This document shows positions 14,234 through 17,843 of a stretch of DNA of 17,843 bases, in pieces; within the stretch, counting starts at the first letter, position 1, and the number at the start of each line of letters is the position of its first letter. Below the pieces are notes generated by a model that saw only the letters and a program-made list of their open reading frames with translations, had not been told where the DNA came from and ran no database searches. Source of the stretch: Lachnospiraceae bacterium UBA3785 (GTDB lineage Bacteria > Bacillota > Clostridia > Lachnospirales > Lachnospiraceae); contig DFFD01000026.1 of assembly GCA_002369495.1 (NCBI GenBank), forward strand, positions 1 to 17,843, read 5' to 3'. A program made the translations under genes and the position numbers.

Positions 14234-15595
14234 ATGAAAAATGAAAAACTGATGAGGGAGGGCAGCATCGCACAGCTCCTCGTGAAAATGAGCTTCCCGG
14301 TGATCCTGATCATGATGGTCACGGTCCTTTACAACCTGGCGGACGTCTTTTTCATCGGCCGCTTCGGAGACCGCTACCAGCTGGCGGCGATCTCGCTGGC
14401 CGGCCCGGTCTTCTCCACGATCTCTGCGTTCAACACGCTCATCGGCTTCGGCGGCTGCACAGCCTGCTCGATCGCCCTCGGCGAAGGCCGGTATGATATG
14501 GTGAAGAAATACAGCGCTTTCGTACTCTACGCGGCGCTCGGCCTGGGGGTTATCCTTGCGGCGCTGATCCTGATCGGCATGCCGCAGCTGCTCTCTCTTC
14601 TCGGCACCAACGAGGAGACCGCCGGCTATACCGCCCAGTATCTGCGCATTCTCGGGCTCGGGGCTCCGTTTCTCGTCATGAGCGGCGCGCTCGGCAACAC
14701 CGCGCGGGCTGACGGGGACGCGAAGAGCGCGATGATCGCCTCCCTCACGGGAACGCTGCTCAACGTCGCGCTTGACCCGGTCTTTATCGCCGTCTTCCGC
14801 TGGGGCTGTGCCGGCGCGGCACTCGCGACAGTGATCGGAAATATCGTGAGCCTCCTGCTCCTCCTTAAGGCAGTGGCAAAGAAAGAAGGCTTCTCTCTCT
14901 CGGTCAGGGATTTTTCGCTTGACAGTGAGATTTCTCTCCGCGTGCTGGGGCTCGGGCTGCCGATGGCGGCGAGCACGCTGCTCATGAGCTTTTCCTCCAC
15001 GATCTCCAACCGCCTCACCGTCTCCTACGGCAATGTCGCCGTCGCGGCGCGCAGTGTCGCCGGGAAGAGCGCGATGCTGATCCCGATGATCGTCATGGGC
15101 CTCTGCATGGGCGTCCAGCCGGCCATCTCCTATGTGTACGGCTGCCGGGACCGCGCAAGGCTCCGCAGGATCGTCTTCGGCGTCGGTGCCGTCTGCGTCG
15201 GCGCAGCGACGCTGATGTCGGGAGCGTTCTTCATTTTCCGCGAGCAGTTCGTCGCGGCATTCAGCACGGACGCGGAGATCGTCTCCCTGGGAAAGACCAT
15301 GATGCTCGGGACGCTCATCGCGGTTCCCATGGAGGGCGCCTACCACATGTGCTCGACATACCTCCAGGCGACCGGCAAGGTCAGCTTCGCGACGCTGACC
15401 TCCCTGATGCAGAAGGGGATCATCTTCCTGCCGGTGCTGCTCATCATGGAGCGCGTGTTCGGGCTGAACGGGATCATTTTCTCCAATGCGGTCACGACGC
15501 TGATCTCCACGGCGATTGCCCTTGGGCTCTGCGTCCGCTGGAGCCGCGAGATGCCGGACCAGCCGGCAGCCGTGGCAGCGGAGCGCGCGGCGTGA
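14234..15595 (+). CDS. MATE-family multidrug efflux transporter
   Basis: 453 residues from ATG 14234, with AGAAAGG upstream. The sequence is a two-fold repeated membrane protein with about 12 hydrophobic helices. The first MATE domain (about residues 15-175) begins FPVILIMMVTVLYNLADVFFIGRFGD and contains GALGNTARADGDAKSAM; the second (about 235-395) contains LGLPMAASTLLMSFSSTISN and MGVQPAISYVYG. These proteins sit in the cytoplasmic membrane and export cationic drugs or metabolites in exchange for Na+ or H+. The divergent TetR-type gene is the likely regulator. A weak hairpin with a T-run overlaps the 3' end (15582-15619) and may end the transcript. The substrate is not predictable. Confidence 0.94.
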   Translation: MKNEKLMREGSIAQLLVKMSFPVILIMMVTVLYNLADVFFIGRFGDRYQLAAISLAGPVFSTISAFNTLIGFGGCTACSIALGEGRYDMVKKYSAFVLYAALGLGVILAALILIGMPQLLSLLGTNEETAGYTAQYLRILGLGAPFLVMSGALGNTARADGDAKSAMIASLTGTLLNVALDPVFIAVFRWGCAGAALATVIGNIVSLLLLLKAVAKKEGFSLSVRDFSLDSEISLRVLGLGLPMAASTLLMSFSSTISNRLTVSYGNVAVAARSVAGKSAMLIPMIVMGLCMGVQPAISYVYGCRDRARLRRIVFGVGAVCVGAATLMSGAFFIFREQFVAAFSTDAEIVSLGKTMMLGTLIAVPMEGAYHMCSTYLQATGKVSFATLTSLMQKGIIFLPVLLIMERVFGLNGIIFSNAVTTLISTAIALGLCVRWSREMPDQPAAVAAERAA

Positions 15596-15640
15596 GGCTT
15601 ATTTGGAAGGCGCTTTTTTGAGCTGCTTTTCCCGGAAGGA

Positions 15641-15669
15641 TTGCGAAAAAGTCCGGTTTGTTTTATGAT
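15641..15669 (+). promoter_or_regulatory. Promoter of the glycosyltransferase-decarboxylase operon
   Basis: TTGCGA (15641-15646), a 17-base spacer and TATGAT (15664-15669). Immediately downstream GACAG-TGAAC-CTGTC (15674-15688) is a 5-bp inverted repeat covering the predicted start site; it could be an operator or a 5' hairpin. Confidence 0.6.
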
Positions 15670-15711
15670 AGGGGACAGTGAACCTGTCAATAAGACAAAA
15701 AGGAACGTAAG

Positions 15712-16416
15712 ATGGATAAACTCTACATCATCATCCCCGCCTACAACGAGGAGGAGACGATCGGGGACGTCGCCGAAGAATGGTACGGGATCGTGCGGCA
15801 GCTCGGTGGCGCCTCGCGCCTCGTCATCGTGAACGACGGAAGCCGGGACCGGACCGCGGAGATCATTCGGAAAATGCAGACCGACCACCCGCAGCTCCTT
15901 CTCCTCTCGAAGGAGAACGGAGGGCACGGGCCGGCGGTCCGGTACGGCTATCAGTACGCGGTTTCGGAGGGCGCGGATTTCATTTTCCAGACGGACGCGG
16001 ACGGGCAGACCGTCCCGCGGGAATTCCGGAGGTTCTGGCGCCGGCGGAAGGACTATGATTTCATCATCGGCTGCCGCTTAAAGCGCGGGGACGGCTTTGC
16101 CCGCGTCGTCGTGACGCGGACGCTCCGGCTCGTCGTGCGGGCCTGCTTCGGCGTCTGGCTGCGCGACGTGAACACGCCTTACCGGCTCATCCGGCGGGAG
16201 ACGATGGAGGAGGCGCTCGCACTCATCCCGGAGGATTTTGATCTCGCGAACGTCGCGCTCACGGTCGCCGCCGCGAAGAAAGGTGCGCGGATGCTCTCGA
16301 TCCCGATCACGTTCCGCCCGCGGCAGGGCGGCACGAACTCGATCAATATTCCGAAGATCGTGAGGATGGGGATCTCCGCGGCAGGAGATTTTCTGGCGCT
16401 GGAAAGGAAGCTGTGA
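15712..16416 (+). CDS. Family 2 glycosyltransferase (DPM1-like)
   Basis: 234 residues from ATG 15712, with AAGGAA upstream. It is a single GT-A domain: IIIPAYNEEETIGD at the N-terminus, VNDGSRDRTAEII (nucleotide-binding Asp42), ENGGHGPAVRYGYQYA, and the metal-binding TDADGQ (Asp95, Asp97). Later comes DVNTPYRLIRRE, typical of dolichyl-phosphate-mannose-synthase-like bacterial enzymes. No membrane helix is visible, so it acts as a cytoplasmic or peripheral enzyme that probably moves a sugar to a polyprenyl-phosphate or other lipid carrier; donor and acceptor are unknown. It overlaps the decarboxylase gene by one base (TGATG), suggesting coupled translation, although the two activities have no obvious link. 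Confidence 0.9.
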   Translation: MDKLYIIIPAYNEEETIGDVAEEWYGIVRQLGGASRLVIVNDGSRDRTAEIIRKMQTDHPQLLLLSKENGGHGPAVRYGYQYAVSEGADFIFQTDADGQTVPREFRRFWRRRKDYDFIIGCRLKRGDGFARVVVTRTLRLVVRACFGVWLRDVNTPYRLIRRETMEEALALIPEDFDLANVALTVAAAKKGARMLSIPITFRPRQGGTNSINIPKIVRMGISAAGDFLALERKL

Positions 16417-17834
16417 TGTACGAACGTCTCGAAACCAAACTCTTAAACTATGCCGGATCCGATGCCTACCCGTTTCACATGCCGGGGCACAAGCGGAACC
16501 CGGCATTTTTGTGTGCCGACGCGGCCGCGGACATCACCGAGATCACGGATTTCGACAACCTGCACCACCCGGAGGGGATCATCCGGGCGGAGATGGACCG
16601 CGCGAAGGCGCTTTACGGGACGGAGGAGACATTTTTCTCTGTGAATGGGTCGACCGGGGCTCTTCTCGCCGCGATCTCCGCGGCGGTGCCGCGGGGCGGG
16701 CGGATGCTCATCGAGCGGGGCTGCCACATGGCGGTCTACCATGCAGCTTATCTCAGGGATGCGGGGGTTTCATTTTTAAATGAGAGCGAGCCTGAGCAGG
16801 CCGACGCGCTCGTCGTCACCTCGCCGACCTACGAGGGCTGCATGAAGGATATTCCCGCGCTGCGCGATCTTGCGGACAGGCTCGGGGCCGTGCTGATCGT
16901 CGACGAGGCGCACGGGGCGCACCTGCCGTTCGCGGAGAAATTCGGGTTCCCGGCGTCGGCGATCCGGGGCGGCGCGGACCTCGTCATCGAGAGCGTCCAC
17001 AAGACGATGCCGGCGATGACCCAGACCGCGCTTCTGCACAACGTGACCGGGCGTATTGAAAATGAAACCCTCGCCCGATTCCTCGACATCTACGAGACCT
17101 CCAGCCCCTCGTATGTGCTTTTATCCTCCATCACGCACATGCTGCACATGATGGAGGACCGCGGGGATGTGATCATGGGGGCTTACGCGGAGCGGATCCG
17201 GAACGTTCGGGCTTTTCTGGGGCGTGGTTTACATAACCTGTCGCTCGCCGGCGGGGAGGCCGGGATACTGGTCTCAGACGCGGAGCTGCCGCCGTATAAG
17301 GCGGGGAGGCTGCTTGACCCCGGGAAGCTGGTGATCAAAGCCGGCCGGATGGGCGGCGAGAGGCTCTTTGAGCTCCTCAGGGACAGCTACGGGCTTGAGT
17401 GCGAGATGAGGGCTCCCTCCTATGTGCTCGCGATGACCTCGCCGGCGGATACAGACGAGGGGCTCATGCGGCTCGTCACGGCGCTGCGCGAGATCGATGA
17501 ACATTATGACTTCTTTGCGGGAGCGGCGGCGGAGCCTTGGGATGTCGGGCGGCCGGCAGCGGTATATCCGCCGGCGGTTGATCCGGAGACAGGCGGAGAG
17601 GCGGAGCCGGTCCGGCTGGCGGACGCCTGCGACGGGCCGAAGGAGAAGGTGCTTCTTTCCGAGGCGGCCGGGAGGGTCGCGGCGGGGTTTGTGATCCTGT
17701 ATCCGCCGGATGTGCCGGCGGCGGTGCCGGGGGAGTTATACACAAGGGAGAAAGTTTTCCACATTTTGCGGTGGATAAATTGTGGATATGATGTTATCGG
17801 TGTGGAGAACGGGATGGTGTTGGTGGAGAAGTGA
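16416..17834 (+). CDS. Orn/Lys/Arg decarboxylase-family PLP enzyme (YaaO/SpeA-like)
   Basis: 472 residues from ATG 16416 (stop of the previous gene overlaps as TGATG; a GTG three bases earlier is possible), with AAAGGAAG upstream. The fold-type I PLP domain has the family hallmark YPFHMPGHKRNPAF near the N-terminus, NGSTGALLAAI for phosphate binding, DEAHGAH (Asp163, His166), and SVHKTMPAMTQTALLH with the PLP-binding Lys196. The C-terminal small domain (about 370-472) is present but the N-terminal wing domain of E. coli-type inducible decarboxylases is absent, as in Bacillus YaaO/SpeA. The family decarboxylates arginine, lysine or ornithine to polyamines; the substrate is not clear. The last 35 codons shift to AT-rich usage and contain a cluster of DnaA-box-like 9-mers. 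Confidence 0.9.
   Translation: MYERLETKLLNYAGSDAYPFHMPGHKRNPAFLCADAAADITEITDFDNLHHPEGIIRAEMDRAKALYGTEETFFSVNGSTGALLAAISAAVPRGGRMLIERGCHMAVYHAAYLRDAGVSFLNESEPEQADALVVTSPTYEGCMKDIPALRDLADRLGAVLIVDEAHGAHLPFAEKFGFPASAIRGGADLVIESVHKTMPAMTQTALLHNVTGRIENETLARFLDIYETSSPSYVLLSSITHMLHMMEDRGDVIMGAYAERIRNVRAFLGRGLHNLSLAGGEAGILVSDAELPPYKAGRLLDPGKLVIKAGRMGGERLFELLRDSYGLECEMRAPSYVLAMTSPADTDEGLMRLVTALREIDEHYDFFAGAAAEPWDVGRPAAVYPPAVDPETGGEAEPVRLADACDGPKEKVLLSEAAGRVAAGFVILYPPDVPAAVPGELYTREKVFHILRWINCGYDVIGVENGMVLVEK
17736..17809. other. Cluster of DnaA-box-like 9-mers inside the decarboxylase gene
   Basis: Compared with TTATCCACA / TGTGGATAA: TTATACACA (17736-17744), TTTTCCACA (17755-17763), GGTGGATAA (17770-17778), TGTGGATAT (17781-17789) and TGTGGAGAA (17801-17809), each one base from the consensus. 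The first two are on the plus strand and the last three on the minus strand. The sequence also codes for the enzyme's C-terminus. Function as a DnaA-binding or titration site is inferred. Confidence 0.5.
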
Positions 17835-17843
17835 GGGGGAGGC

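Noticed and set aside
15582..15619. Hairpin AGCGC/GCGCT plus six Ts at the end of the MATE gene as a terminator
   Set aside because: Only five bp with a loop of more than 20 bases, and the left arm is inside the coding sequence; mentioned under the MATE gene but too weak to list.
1..17843. Search for tRNA, rRNA, CRISPR arrays, insertion sequences, toxin-antitoxin or phage defence genes
   Set aside because: No such feature could be recognised on either strand; the region reads as housekeeping chromosome.

Overview
This window looks like a stretch of conserved chromosome from a GC-rich anaerobic Firmicute, most likely a member of the Lachnospiraceae or a close clostridial relative. The evidence is a SAM-I riboswitch with an intrinsic terminator in front of metK, strong Shine-Dalgarno sites with several GTG/TTG starts, a family II pyrophosphatase with CBS and DRTGG modules, a DUF6465-type Lys/Ala-rich protein, and sigma-A promoters with 17-bp spacers. 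No tRNA, rRNA, IS element, CRISPR array or phage gene is visible. Gene density is high and no gap reaches 300 bases.

Layout. (1) 3-2783: the 3' part of a very long secreted L,D-transpeptidase with four complete ricin-type beta-trefoils, a GW/choline-binding-type segment and a YkuD catalytic domain. It is closed by a strong terminator that faces the terminator(s) of the next gene. (2) 2936-3352 (-): a small Lys/Ala-rich protein with four 11-residue repeats and a DUF6465-like C-terminus, driven by a perfect-consensus promoter. (3) 3641-6621 (+): a tight operon of a GNAT acetyltransferase, a GIY-YIG protein, a CBS/DRTGG family II pyrophosphatase and a flavin reductase-like protein. (4) 6625-9867: two tandem promoters with identical hexamers, then murA, a PflX-like radical SAM protein whose TTG start lies inside murA, and the redox chaperone hslO. 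(5) 9931-11459: promoter, SAM-I riboswitch, terminator, metK and a terminator embedded in a larger inverted repeat. (6) 11606-13485: a sensor kinase and OmpR-type regulator overlapping by 4 bases. (7) 13526-15595: a TetR-family repressor divergent from a MATE efflux pump, with overlapping promoters. (8) 15712-17834: a family 2 glycosyltransferase overlapping an Orn/Lys/Arg decarboxylase-family PLP enzyme by one base.

The genes cover ordinary jobs: cell-wall synthesis and remodelling (L,D-transpeptidase, MurA, glycosyltransferase), SAM supply and use (metK and the radical SAM enzyme), redox and pyrophosphate homeostasis, signalling and drug efflux. I see no obviously new multi-gene system. The signals not explained by the genes are at DNA level: a cluster of DnaA-box-like 9-mers inside the 3' end of the decarboxylase gene, where codon choice turns abruptly AT-rich; a frame-independent over-representation of GCATTTTCC/GGAAAATGC in GC-rich genes; a nested inverted repeat after metK; and the tetR/MATE promoter region. 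All coordinates and counts were made by eye.
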